From Sandaracinobacteroides sp031425455 (lineage in GTDB: Bacteria > Pseudomonadota > Alphaproteobacteria > Sphingomonadales > Sphingomonadaceae), in assembly GCA_031425455.1 (NCBI GenBank), contig JANPJJ010000024.1:1-25002 (forward strand): a stretch of 25,002 nucleotides of DNA. Direction: 5' to 3'. This document shows positions 14,560-21,882 of this stretch, piece after piece. The number at the start of each line of letters is the position of its first letter. Within the stretch, counting starts at the first letter, position 1. The notes under the pieces are model-generated. The model saw only the letters and a list, made by a program, of their open reading frames with translations, had not been told where the DNA came from and did not search any database. The translations under genes and the position numbers were made by a program.

Positions 14560-15246
14560 TTACGGTTCCAGCAGGCCGCTGTCCGCGAAGCTGACATAGC
14601 CGCTTCGCGCCATGATCAGGTGATCGACCAGCTGAACTTCGATAGTCTCGAGCGCCTGTTGCACCCGTTTCGTTATCGTCACATCCTCGGCCGAGGGGGC
14701 TGGATCCCCGCCCGGATGGTTGTGCACCAGGATGATCGCGGACGCCGAGAGCTCCAGGCAGCGTCGGGCAATTTCGCGCGGGTAGATGTGAGCGAACCTG
14801 ACCGAGCCGGCGCTCATTACCTCGATCCGGATCAGGCGACGCGCAGCGTCGAGGAATGCAACCCTCACCTGCTCGATCGAAAGATAGGCCATTTCGCTGT
14901 GCAGCGTATCGGCAAGCCCATGGCCATCGCGCACCAGCGGACGGTCGGCGGCATCACGCTCCAGCACGGCCCCGATCGTTTCGCGGATCAGGCCAAGGAT
15001 TGCGATCCCGTTCGAATCGGCCCCCAGTTGGCGAAGGCGCTCGTCGCTGGTCGACAGCACCGAGCCAAGCGACCCCCGCTCGTCGATCAGCGTATCGGCA
15101 AGGCGCGGCAGGCTCTGGCCCGCTGCCAGCAGCCGCATCAGCAGCCAACGGTCCCGCGGCTGGGCATCCCGCACCGGGCGGGGGCCTGGCAGCGGCGCGC
15201 CGGCGCGCGGCATCGTCATCGCCATCTGGCGTTCGGCCCTAAGCAT
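14560..15246 (-). CDS. radC: RadC family JAB/MPN-domain protein
   Basis: The 228-residue protein has an N-terminal helix-hairpin-helix-like region (about 30-80) and a C-terminal JAB/MPN metallo-domain. The JAMM metal motif is HNHPGGDPAPSAEDV (His175, His177, Ser185, Asp188). The C-terminus VDHLIMARSGYVSFADSGL is standard for RadC/UPF0758. Despite the name, a role in DNA repair is disputed, and the biochemical activity of bacterial RadC is not settled. The start ATG at 15246 overlaps the stop of the membrane-protein gene by 8 bases, indicating coupling; the upstream in-frame ATG at 15366 would run through that gene. A second candidate start lies at MAMTMPRAG. Confidence 0.93.
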   Translation of the reverse strand: MLRAERQMAMTMPRAGAPLPGPRPVRDAQPRDRWLLMRLLAAGQSLPRLADTLIDERGSLGSVLSTSDERLRQLGADSNGIAILGLIRETIGAVLERDAADRPLVRDGHGLADTLHSEMAYLSIEQVRVAFLDAARRLIRIEVMSAGSVRFAHIYPREIARRCLELSASAIILVHNHPGGDPAPSAEDVTITKRVQQALETIEVQLVDHLIMARSGYVSFADSGLLEP

Positions 15247-15646
15247 GACGCTCCCGCGCCTCCATCCAGGTGCCGACCGCGAGCGCCGCCAGCACAGGGT
15301 AGGACCAGATCGCCAGCGTATCTGCGTAGACGACCGGCACCATATTGGGCAGCTTGGCCGCTGCAAGATGCACCGCCAGTCCGCACAACTGGAAGCCGGC
15401 GGCCCAGATCGGCCAGAAGGCCGTAGACCGGAGCGCGATCATGGCGAGCGCTACGAAGAGAACCGCGTCGATCGCCACGATGCCCTGTTCGGGAGAGGTA
15501 AAGCTGTGGTCGATCAGGATGGGCGAAAGCACGGCGGCGAGCAGCAGGATGAGCGCGGCCACGCGCTCATCCCTCCGGCCGAAAAACGCGCTCAGCCCGA
15601 CGGTCACGGCCAAGGCGAGCAGAAAGGTCAGCTGGGTCAACGTCAT
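15239..15646 (-). CDS. Small polytopic membrane protein of unknown function
   Basis: The product has 135 residues and about four hydrophobic helices: residues 4-22, 29-45, 56-76 and 78-96, with another hydrophobic stretch near 108-127. There are few charged residues apart from FGRRDER after the first helix and MEARERHA at the end. I do not recognise the family. AAAGG lies 11 bases before the ATG. It overlaps radC by 8 bases and stands 65 bases downstream of a small helical-protein gene on the same strand, so the four genes from the LuxR-type gene to radC may be one transcript. Confidence 0.75.
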   Translation of the reverse strand: MTLTQLTFLLALAVTVGLSAFFGRRDERVAALILLLAAVLSPILIDHSFTSPEQGIVAIDAVLFVALAMIALRSTAFWPIWAAGFQLCGLAVHLAAAKLPNMVPVVYADTLAIWSYPVLAALAVGTWMEARERHA

Positions 15647-15681
15647 CTTGTTGCTAGCCTTTCTGCATGCTCCAGGTGCCC

Positions 15682-15706
15682 GGGCAGGCCTTCGGCGGCT
15701 GCCCGA
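15682..15706. repeat. 7-bp inverted repeat between two small genes
   Basis: CGGGCAG (15682-15688) and CTGCCCG (15700-15706) are perfect reverse complements with an 11-base loop. They lie in the 65-base gap between the helical-protein gene and the membrane-protein gene on the minus strand. No T-run follows, so it might attenuate or protect RNA rather than terminate. Confidence 0.55.
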
Positions 15707-15711
15707 TGAAG

Positions 15712-16062
15712 TCAGGCGGCGACCGAGTGAACCGCGCGGAGCGGGAAGCCGTTGGAGGCGTCGGGCTTCTTGCCGAGCGCGCCGAAGGCAACCGGGCCCA
15801 TGCCGATCTGCTCGTGCACATCGGCAAGCGCCTTGTGCGCTGCGACAATGGCACGGCGCGCTTCGTTCAGCGCCATCAGCGCCTGCATCGCCTGATCCAT
15901 GGCATCCTGCCCGACGACGGCCGAAAGACGGGCGGTCTGGCGGGCCACTGGCATCATGCCGACAAACTCGGCCGTGGTGGAAAGTGCGCTATCGATCGCA
16001 GTTTCGGTGGCCAGCAGCGATTCGGCAACCTGGGACACGGCATCACGGCGTTGCTTGGACAT
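15712..16062 (-). CDS. Small helical protein of unknown function
   Basis: This 116-residue frame begins MSKQRRDAVSQVAESLLATE and is Ala-rich and almost entirely predicted helical up to about residue 85. A short tail with KKPDASNGFPLRAVHSV follows. It has no signal peptide or transmembrane segment and no motif I can name. A good ribosome-binding site, AAGGAG, lies 7 bases before the ATG, and codon use matches its neighbours, which supports a real gene. It sits between the membrane-anchored LuxR-type gene (63 bases upstream) and the small membrane-protein gene, all on the minus strand. Confidence 0.8.
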   Translation of the reverse strand: MSKQRRDAVSQVAESLLATETAIDSALSTTAEFVGMMPVARQTARLSAVVGQDAMDQAMQALMALNEARRAIVAAHKALADVHEQIGMGPVAFGALGKKPDASNGFPLRAVHSVAA

Positions 16063-16125
16063 GAGTTTCTCCTTCCGCTCTCGGCCATGCCGATGCGGGT
16101 GAAATGAGCTGGGGTCTGGGCGGTA

Positions 16126-16743
16126 TCAGGATCGAAGGAGGGTAAGCGCTTCGATTCCCGACAGAAATATTCCGAAGGCCAGCATGGCAAGGATCATGAC
16201 GACCATGATGCCGGCAAGTCGCTGTGCGGGGCTCAGGTCATTGGCGCCTCCCCACAAGCGGAGGAACGGTTGAGGCGGCCTGACCTGGACAATCTGCGAT
16301 GATGTCCAGACGGCGCTGTCTGCAACATGCGCTGCCGCATAGGCAGGGGCCGCCGCAGCGGTCTGCCGTATGTCGGGCGGGGTTGCACCAGGCGCATCGT
16401 CGAAGTCTCCGTTGCTCAATTGCTGCAACGATGTTTCGACGTCGGCCCCCGCAGCGGCAATCCGCGGCGGTTGATATGTGAACGATTGATACGCGCCCGC
16501 TTGAACCGCAGCCTGCATGGCCGTGCGATAGATGATGGCTGCCTCACGGCGGCTCGTTACGCCCAGCGTCTGGATCGCGCCGCGCAGGCGGGCATCCACG
16601 GTGTGGCGCGAGATCCCGAGCTGGCGGGCGATCTCCTTCGAGGTCGCATGGTCGTCGACCAGGTCCAGGCACTCGCGCTGCCCGGCCGTCAGGCGCGCCA
16701 CACGGCCCGCAAGATCCACCTCAGATGTCCGCGCGGAACTCAC
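16126..16743 (-). CDS. LuxR-type HTH protein with C-terminal membrane anchor
   Basis: The 205-residue product has a LuxR/GerE helix-turn-helix domain close to its N-terminus (about 18-71), with LTAGQRECLDLVDDHATSKEI and LGISRHTVDARL. A proline- and alanine-rich linker follows, then one hydrophobic helix near the C-terminus (RLAGIMVVMILAMLAFGIFL). LuxR proteins normally carry the HTH at the C-terminus behind a sensor domain; this order is reversed and no sensor domain is present. The GTG start at 16743 is chosen because GGAGGGG lies 10 bases upstream; an ATG at 16842 has no such site. It heads the minus-strand group ending in radC. The target genes are unknown. Confidence 0.85.
   Translation of the reverse strand: MSSARTSEVDLAGRVARLTAGQRECLDLVDDHATSKEIARQLGISRHTVDARLRGAIQTLGVTSRREAAIIYRTAMQAAVQAGAYQSFTYQPPRIAAAGADVETSLQQLSNGDFDDAPGATPPDIRQTAAAAPAYAAAHVADSAVWTSSQIVQVRPPQPFLRLWGGANDLSPAQRLAGIMVVMILAMLAFGIFLSGIEALTLLRS
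16471..16493. repeat. Segment in the LuxR-type gene repeated beyond radC
   Basis: This 23-base stretch matches 14502-14524 at 20 of 23 positions in the same orientation, 2 kb away. Within the LuxR-type gene it encodes AYQSFTYQP in the linker between HTH and membrane helix. The non-coding copy may be a leftover of a duplicated gene. Confidence 0.5.
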
Positions 16744-16918
16744 CGTTCGAAATCCCCTCCGGCCGGTGATGCCCACAGGCGCCGCGCGGCCAAGCGTCCA
16801 TACGCAAAATTCCAGATACCATCCCGGGCCCGCCGCTTCCATAGGGGGAAACAGCCATTGCAGGGCGAATCAGCAGGTTTTTGCAGGCAAAGCGCGTTTC
16901 GCGGCTGCCGCCGGCCGG

Positions 16919-18085
16919 CTACAGCCCCTTTTCGTAGATCCGATAGGTCTTGCGAATCGTCGAGTCGATTGCCTTCGCAATCGAAATCATCGGGCCGTTG
17001 TCGTCCAGAATCCAGCCAATCTCGCCGCGAGTCGCGCCGTTGCATGCGATGGCATCCCGTCGGATGAACTCGATCATCATGAACGCCAGCAGCGATGCCG
17101 TGCGGGTGCCCTGCAGCTTCTTGCGCACGCCCATCAGCGGCACCCGCATCCATTGGACCTGGGGGTTCCGCAGCCGCAGCAGCAGTTTCGCCCAGCCGAA
17201 CGGCAGCAGCCGGCCATTCAGATCGCGCAGCAGTTCATTCACGTTCGGCAGTGTGATCATGAACGCCACCGGCTCGCCATCATATTCGGCGATCCGCACC
17301 AGATGCGGGAAGGCGATCGGCTTCAACTTCTTGCCCACATAGGCGATTTCAGCCGGCGTGAGCGGAACGAATCCCCAATTGTCGCCCCAGGCCTCGTTCA
17401 GAATATCCAGCAGCAGCGCGGCTTCCGCTTCATAACGCGACATGTCGAGCTCGCGGATTCGGATCCGACTGTTGCGCTCTCCGGCCGCAACGATCCGGGT
17501 GATCAATTCCGGAAACGGACCCTCGATCGGCAGTTCCCAAGCGTGCAGGTCTTTCACGCCGGAATAGCCGGCCGCAAGCACCATTGCCTCGTAGTAGGGC
17601 AGATGGTGCCCCATCATCACAGTCGGCTCGCTGTCGAAACCCTGCACCAGGAGGCCCGGCTCATCCCAGATCGAGATACTGATGGGCCCCTGCGCCTGCG
17701 TCATGCCCTGCGCGCGGAGCCAGTCCTCGGCCGCCGCGATCAGGGCAGCGCCGACGGCGGGCTCGTCGATCGTTTCGAACAGTCCCCACTGGCCCAGGCC
17801 CGGCCGCCGCTCCTGCACCAAGTCGCAGACCTGGGCCGACACGCGGCCCACGACCTTGCCCCCATCACGCGCCAGAAAGAAGCAGGCCCGGCCGTGCAGG
17901 AACCAGGGGTTGGACCTCGCGCCGCCGATCAACGCGTGAACTTCGGTCTTCAACGGCGGGACCCAGGCAGGATCCTTCGCATACAACGCCCATGGCAGAT
18001 CGACGAAGGCGTTCCGGTCGGCCCGCGAGCCGACCGGTGCAACCGACAGGCTCACCTCAGGCGGCGTCGGCGCGGGGCGCCTCAT
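16919..18085 (-). CDS. Large GNAT-like acyltransferase-fold protein (YghO-like; possible bacterial ceramide synthase relative)
   Basis: The product has 388 residues. The N-terminal half contains FVDLPWALYAKDPAWVPPL, NPWFLHGRACFFLARDGGKVVGRVSA and the block GPISISIWDEPGLLVQGFD. The C-terminal half carries a second acetyltransferase-like region with PVAFMITLPNVNELL and RTASLLAFMMIEFIRR. This matches a family of double-GNAT proteins that includes E. coli YghO. From memory, the Caulobacter bacterial ceramide synthase (bCerS) belongs to the same GNAT group, which would fit a sphingolipid producer. I could not verify that. The ATG at 18085 overlaps the hydroxylase gene by 29 bases; a GTG at 18055 is an alternative start one base after its stop. 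Coupling to the hydroxylase is likely either way. Confidence 0.75.
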   Translation of the reverse strand: MRRPAPTPPEVSLSVAPVGSRADRNAFVDLPWALYAKDPAWVPPLKTEVHALIGGARSNPWFLHGRACFFLARDGGKVVGRVSAQVCDLVQERRPGLGQWGLFETIDEPAVGAALIAAAEDWLRAQGMTQAQGPISISIWDEPGLLVQGFDSEPTVMMGHHLPYYEAMVLAAGYSGVKDLHAWELPIEGPFPELITRIVAAGERNSRIRIRELDMSRYEAEAALLLDILNEAWGDNWGFVPLTPAEIAYVGKKLKPIAFPHLVRIAEYDGEPVAFMITLPNVNELLRDLNGRLLPFGWAKLLLRLRNPQVQWMRVPLMGVRKKLQGTRTASLLAFMMIEFIRRDAIACNGATRGEIGWILDDNGPMISIAKAIDSTIRKTYRIYEKGL

Positions 18086-18854
18086 TCTGATTTGCAGCGC
18101 GCCGGCGGGGATGGCCCTTCGCCACGCCGCCCGACATGTCCGCAACCCAGGGATAGGTCCGGGCGACTTCGTCGGTGTAACCGAGGTTGAACACGGTCGC
18201 CGACTTCGCCTGGCGCGCTTCGCGCTGATAGAAAGTGCCGAACAGCCGGTCGGGCCAGAAGCTGGTGATGCCGAAATTGCCGGTTTCGTCGTGGAAGTGA
18301 TGGGCCATATGCTGTTTCTTCATCTCCGCCAGCCACGGGTTTTTCGGCTTGTAGCTGAGGTGCTGGATGCAGTGCGCGAACTCGTAGAAGCAAGTGGTCA
18401 GCAGCCCCGCCGCGAACGCGACCGCCGCGCCGCCCACGCCGCCGATCAGCCAGCCGATCGGGATCGTCGCCGCAGCGATCGTCGGCAGCGTGGTGTAGAG
18501 CGCGCCGAACAACACCTCCAGGTGGTTCGGATCCTGGTGATGATCATAGTGGATGCGCTTCCAGGTCTTCGCCGTCAGCGACGACCGCCACATCCAGCGC
18601 CCGTGCAGCACCCAGCGATGCAGCATGTACCAGATCAGCGGGTAGGCCACGATGGCGAACGCAGCCGCGGCAACGCCGGCAATGAGGCTCGGAGGGCTCC
18701 AGATCGCCACTCCGATGCTCAGCGCAGCCAGCAGCAGATAGGCCTGGATCGCATAATATTGAAAATAGGCGACCACCAGATTGCGCAGCGTCATGCGGTC
18801 CAGATAATGGGCGCGGTTCCAGATGCCGGGGCGCTTTTCATGTTCGACGATCAA
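18057..18854 (-). CDS. Membrane di-iron fatty-acid hydroxylase/sterol desaturase family protein
   Basis: The 265-residue integral membrane protein has the histidine clusters of the fatty-acid hydroxylase superfamily: HRWVLH (79-84), HYDHH (102-106), HCIQH (161-165) and HMAHHFH (182-188). They lie between four or so hydrophobic helices. These enzymes use a di-iron centre and oxygen to hydroxylate or desaturate acyl chains or sterols. In sphingomonads the ceramide carries a 2-hydroxy fatty acid, so 2-hydroxylation is an attractive but unproven role. The TTG at 18854 is chosen because GGAG lies 8 bases upstream. The longer GTG frame from 18899 would run through an upstream direct repeat. It follows lptG after 108 bases and overlaps the GNAT-like gene. 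Confidence 0.85.
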   Translation of the reverse strand: MIVEHEKRPGIWNRAHYLDRMTLRNLVVAYFQYYAIQAYLLLAALSIGVAIWSPPSLIAGVAAAAFAIVAYPLIWYMLHRWVLHGRWMWRSSLTAKTWKRIHYDHHQDPNHLEVLFGALYTTLPTIAAATIPIGWLIGGVGGAAVAFAAGLLTTCFYEFAHCIQHLSYKPKNPWLAEMKKQHMAHHFHDETGNFGITSFWPDRLFGTFYQREARQAKSATVFNLGYTDEVARTYPWVADMSGGVAKGHPRRRAANQNEAPRADAA

Positions 18855-18869
18855 GGCAGAAACTCCGAG

Positions 18870-18912
18870 TTCACTGCATCCGCAGTTGACCAAATTCACC
18901 GGATCCGCAGTT
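18870..18912. repeat. 18-bp direct repeat upstream of the hydroxylase gene
   Basis: TTCACTGCATCCGCAGTT (18870-18887) and TTCACCGGATCCGCAGTT (18895-18912) are the same 18 bases with three differences, 25 bases apart start to start. They lie between lptG and the proposed hydroxylase start. Such spacing suits a regulator bound at successive positions on one DNA face. This could be an operator, or a small duplication. Confidence 0.7.
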
Positions 18913-18962
18913 AGGGAGCCATTGCGGCAAATTTAGGGTGCCTGTCCCCAACCTTCCAGTGG

Positions 18963-20060
18963 CTATTCCTCGGTTCTGAACAGCACGCTCTCGCCGACCA
19001 GGAAAAACAGCAGAAACGGCGCCCAGGCCGCGGCCCAGGGGGGATAGGTGCCGAAATCGGCCATCGCCATGGCGAAGTTGTCGGCAACAAAGAAGGCGAA
19101 TCCCAACGCCAAGCCAAGCACGGCGCGGATGAACAGCTTGCCGGACCGTGCCAGGCCGAACGCCGCCACCGCCCCCAGCAGCGGCATCAACGCCGCCGAC
19201 AGCGGCCCGGAAATCTTGTGGTTCAGCTTGGCGACCAGCTGGTCGGTCGGTTTCCCCGCCTCGCGCAGGTTGCCGATTGCCGGCACCAGCTCCCAGAAGG
19301 GCAGATGATCGGCGTTGACGCCCTGGGTCGTGAACTGCTGTGGCTGTGCGGCCGACAGCACGGCAAGCCGCGCGCTTTCCGTCTGGCGCCCTGTCGCCAC
19401 ATCGAACCGCCGCGCCCCGGCCAGCTGCCAGCCGCGCGCGTCGGGCATGGCCTCGGTCGCGCGGACGATCTGCACCAGGCGATCGGCTTCCCGATGATAG
19501 ACGGTGACATCCAGCAGCCGGGTGCCGATGCCCTCGCCCCTTACCCGCTGGGCGTGCCAGAGGTCGCTGCCGGCGCGCACCCACACTTCGCGGCCGGATT
19601 TCGTGTCGGGCGGGAGCGGCCGGTAGTCGGCCGCTTTCCACCGGTCGAACTCGGCATTGGCGCGCACCAGGAACCGTTCGTTGAAGGCGAAGTTCAGGGC
19701 CGCGATCAACAGGCCCGACAGGATCAGCGGCGCCAAGATCTGGTGGGCGCTGATCCCGGCCGCCTTGAAGATGGTGATCTCGCTGTTCTGGTTCAGCGTC
19801 ATGAAGGTGAGGAGCGTGGCGAGCAGCACCGAGAAGGGCAGGAACAGGGCAATGATCTGCGGCATCCGGAGCGACACATATTTCCACAGATCCGCCTCGC
19901 CGTTGCCCGGAACGGCGAGGATGCGCCCCGATTCACCCAGCAGGTCGAGCGTCATCAGGATCAGCGCCAGCCCGGCCAGGAATGCGAAGGTGCGCACCAG
20001 GAACATGCGCGCGGTGTAGCGCGCCAGCGTGGCCGAGGGGAAAATGCGGGTGAGCTTCAT
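18963..20060 (-). CDS. lptG: LPS export ABC transporter permease LptG
   Basis: LptG is one of two inner-membrane permeases that, with the ATPase LptB, extract LPS from the membrane and pass it to the LptC-A-D bridge. The 365-residue protein begins MKLTRIFPSATLARYTARMF and has the YjgP/YjgQ layout. Two transmembrane helices, the conserved FLPFSVLLATLLTF and LNQNSEITIFKAAGIS segment, a periplasmic beta-jellyroll (about 130-270) and C-terminal helices follow in order. Its ATG overlaps the lptF stop (ATGA, 20057-20060), which rules out the longer frame upstream. In sphingomonads glycosphingolipids stand in for LPS, so the substrate may differ. Confidence 0.93.
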   Translation of the reverse strand: MKLTRIFPSATLARYTARMFLVRTFAFLAGLALILMTLDLLGESGRILAVPGNGEADLWKYVSLRMPQIIALFLPFSVLLATLLTFMTLNQNSEITIFKAAGISAHQILAPLILSGLLIAALNFAFNERFLVRANAEFDRWKAADYRPLPPDTKSGREVWVRAGSDLWHAQRVRGEGIGTRLLDVTVYHREADRLVQIVRATEAMPDARGWQLAGARRFDVATGRQTESARLAVLSAAQPQQFTTQGVNADHLPFWELVPAIGNLREAGKPTDQLVAKLNHKISGPLSAALMPLLGAVAAFGLARSGKLFIRAVLGLALGFAFFVADNFAMAMADFGTYPPWAAAWAPFLLFFLVGESVLFRTEE

Positions 20061-21310
20061 GCGGCGGGCGCCGGCTCGGCCGCGTCTTCGACGGCAGCCA
20101 CGATCGGGCCCAGCCCGATCTTCTCGGCCGGCTTCCTCAGCTTGCCGAACAGACCGCCAAGCTTCTTGAAAGCCCGGTCCAGCCCGCCGATCGGCTGGCC
20201 GCCGGGGCGATGCGCCAGCACATGATAGAACCAGAAGCACAAGCCGGCGAACAGCGCGAAAGGCACCCACTGCGCCAGTAGAGGATCCACCCGCCCGATC
20301 GCCCCCATGCGCTCGCCATATTCGAAAATCTTGTGATAGGTGACCAGGATCACAATCGACAGGAACACCCCGATCGCCGAGCTGGACCGCTTTGGCGGCA
20401 CCGCCAGCGCCACCGCGAGCAGCGGCAGCAGGAACATGACGACCCACTGGATCATGCGGCGGTGAAACGAGGCGCTGGCGCGCAGCTTGTCCTCGGCGCT
20501 GGCCGTCGGGCTGCGCATCTTGGCCCAGAGCTCGGGCACGGTGCGTTCCAGATTCTCGCTGCCGCGCGAGCGGAAATTCTCCATCGCCGGCAGGTTCACC
20601 GGCAGATCATGCTGCACGAAGGTGAGCACGCGGGGCACATTGGCGCCCGGTGCATCATGCACCAGCGTGCCGTTCATCAGCCGCAGGATGATGACATCGG
20701 CGTCGTCCGTCACCAGAAACTGGCCGCGGGCCGCCGATACTGCCAGGGAGCGCCCGTCGGCCTGCCCGGCGCGCACGAACACGCCGCGCAGGTCGCTTCC
20801 CCGGTCGAAGCTTTCCTCTACTCTCAGCGTCGTGCGTTCGCCGATGCGGGCGAACTCCCCCACCTTGATGCTGGCCCCCAGCGCGCCGGACCTCAGCTCG
20901 AAGCGCAGCCCTTCATAGGCATAGCGCGAATAGGGTTGCAGATAGCCGACGATCCCGAAGTTGATCACAGCGAAGAAGGCTGCGAGCAGGTAGGGCACCC
21001 GGAGCAGCCGGCCATAGCCGGTGCCGACCGCGTTCAGCGCGTCCAGCTCGGACGAGAGCGCCATGCGGCGGAAGCCGAGCAGAATGCCGAGCGTGACACC
21101 GATCGGAATGCCGAGCGACAGATATTCCGGGATGAGGTTCCCCAGCATCCGCCAGACCACCGACACCGGCCCGCCTTCGTTCACCACGAAGTCGAACAGG
21201 TTCAACATCTTCTCCAGCAACAGCAGCATCGCCGCCACCACCAGCGTGCCAACCAGCGGCACGATGATGAGCTTGAAAAGATAGCGGTCAACAGCCGTCA
21301 GCAGCGCCAT
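20057..21310 (-). CDS. lptF: LPS export ABC transporter permease LptF
   Basis: The 417-residue protein is the partner permease of LptG. It starts MALLTAVDRYLFKLIIVPLV, has the conserved IPEYLSLGIPIGVTLGILLGFRR segment and SSELDALNAVGTGY (coupling helix facing LptB), a periplasmic domain in the middle, and transmembrane helices near 300-380. The C-terminal tail of about 40 residues (from HRPGGQPIGGLDRAF) extends beyond the last helix and ends in an Ala/Pro/Glu-rich stretch. It is divergent from the DUF2141 gene across 104 bases, where I could not identify clear promoter boxes. lptF and lptG overlap by 4 bases. Confidence 0.93.
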   Translation of the reverse strand: MALLTAVDRYLFKLIIVPLVGTLVVAAMLLLLEKMLNLFDFVVNEGGPVSVVWRMLGNLIPEYLSLGIPIGVTLGILLGFRRMALSSELDALNAVGTGYGRLLRVPYLLAAFFAVINFGIVGYLQPYSRYAYEGLRFELRSGALGASIKVGEFARIGERTTLRVEESFDRGSDLRGVFVRAGQADGRSLAVSAARGQFLVTDDADVIILRLMNGTLVHDAPGANVPRVLTFVQHDLPVNLPAMENFRSRGSENLERTVPELWAKMRSPTASAEDKLRASASFHRRMIQWVVMFLLPLLAVALAVPPKRSSSAIGVFLSIVILVTYHKIFEYGERMGAIGRVDPLLAQWVPFALFAGLCFWFYHVLAHRPGGQPIGGLDRAFKKLGGLFGKLRKPAEKIGLGPIVAAVEDAAEPAPAA

Positions 21311-21414
21311 GGTCGACCGCCCTTAGCAGCGTCGCTGCGGCCGCGCCAACCGGCCTGTTTCATCCGGTCGCATGTCGCTTCCGATTCCCCGGCTTTTACG
21401 CTAGCCGGTGCCTT

Positions 21415-21882
21415 ATGCCCGCACTTCTTGTCACCGCCGCTGCCGTTTTCGGCCTTGCCGCCGCCTGTGCCCCCGGTGGCAGCACCACGGCCGCCCTTGT
21501 CACCGTGGACGGATTCCGCGACCGCGACGGCAATCTGCGGGTGGTGATCTATCGGGCGCGGGAAGACGAATTCCTGGCGTCGGGCAAATATGCCCAGCGC
21601 ATCGACACGCCGATGACGCCGGCCGGCAGCATGACCGTCTGCGCGCCGGTACCGGAAGCCGGTGATTATGTCGTGGTCGCGCTGCATGACCGGGATGCCA
21701 ACGGCAAGCTCGGGCCCTTTCACGACGGCGCCGGCTTCTCTCGCAACCCGAAGCTCGGGCTTTCCAAGCCCAAGATCGACAAGGTCGTGATGCGGCTGGA
21801 CGGGGTGACGCCGGTTACGATTACGCTCAATTATCTGCAGGGCCTGAAGCCACAGCCCTGGCGAGGGAAACAAACTCGCTGA
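21415..21882 (+). CDS. DUF2141 secreted/periplasmic protein
   Basis: This 155-residue protein has a hydrophobic N-terminus (MPALLVTAAAVFGLAAACA). It is probably a signal peptide, with a weak lipobox-like AAAC, although few positive charges precede it. The mature part carries DUF2141 blocks: GFRDRDGNLRVVIYR, the motif YVVVALHDRDANGKL and GFSRNPKLGLSKPK. The domain is predicted to be a beta-sandwich of unknown function found in exported proteins. Its last 56 bases overlap the convergent rsmA gene, so the extra tail after LNYLQG lies in rsmA antisense. The upstream ribosome-binding site is weak. Confidence 0.85.
   Translation: MPALLVTAAAVFGLAAACAPGGSTTAALVTVDGFRDRDGNLRVVIYRAREDEFLASGKYAQRIDTPMTPAGSMTVCAPVPEAGDYVVVALHDRDANGKLGPFHDGAGFSRNPKLGLSKPKIDKVVMRLDGVTPVTITLNYLQGLKPQPWRGKQTR

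Noticed and set aside
15654..15854. 66-residue minus-strand frame across the end of the helical-protein gene
   Set aside because: It overlaps that gene in another frame, is Arg/Ser/Pro-rich like a shadow frame, and has no ribosome-binding site.
16744..16842. Longer start (ATG 16842) for the LuxR-type gene
   Set aside because: No ribosome-binding site precedes it, whereas the GTG at 16743 has GGAGGGG 10 bases upstream.
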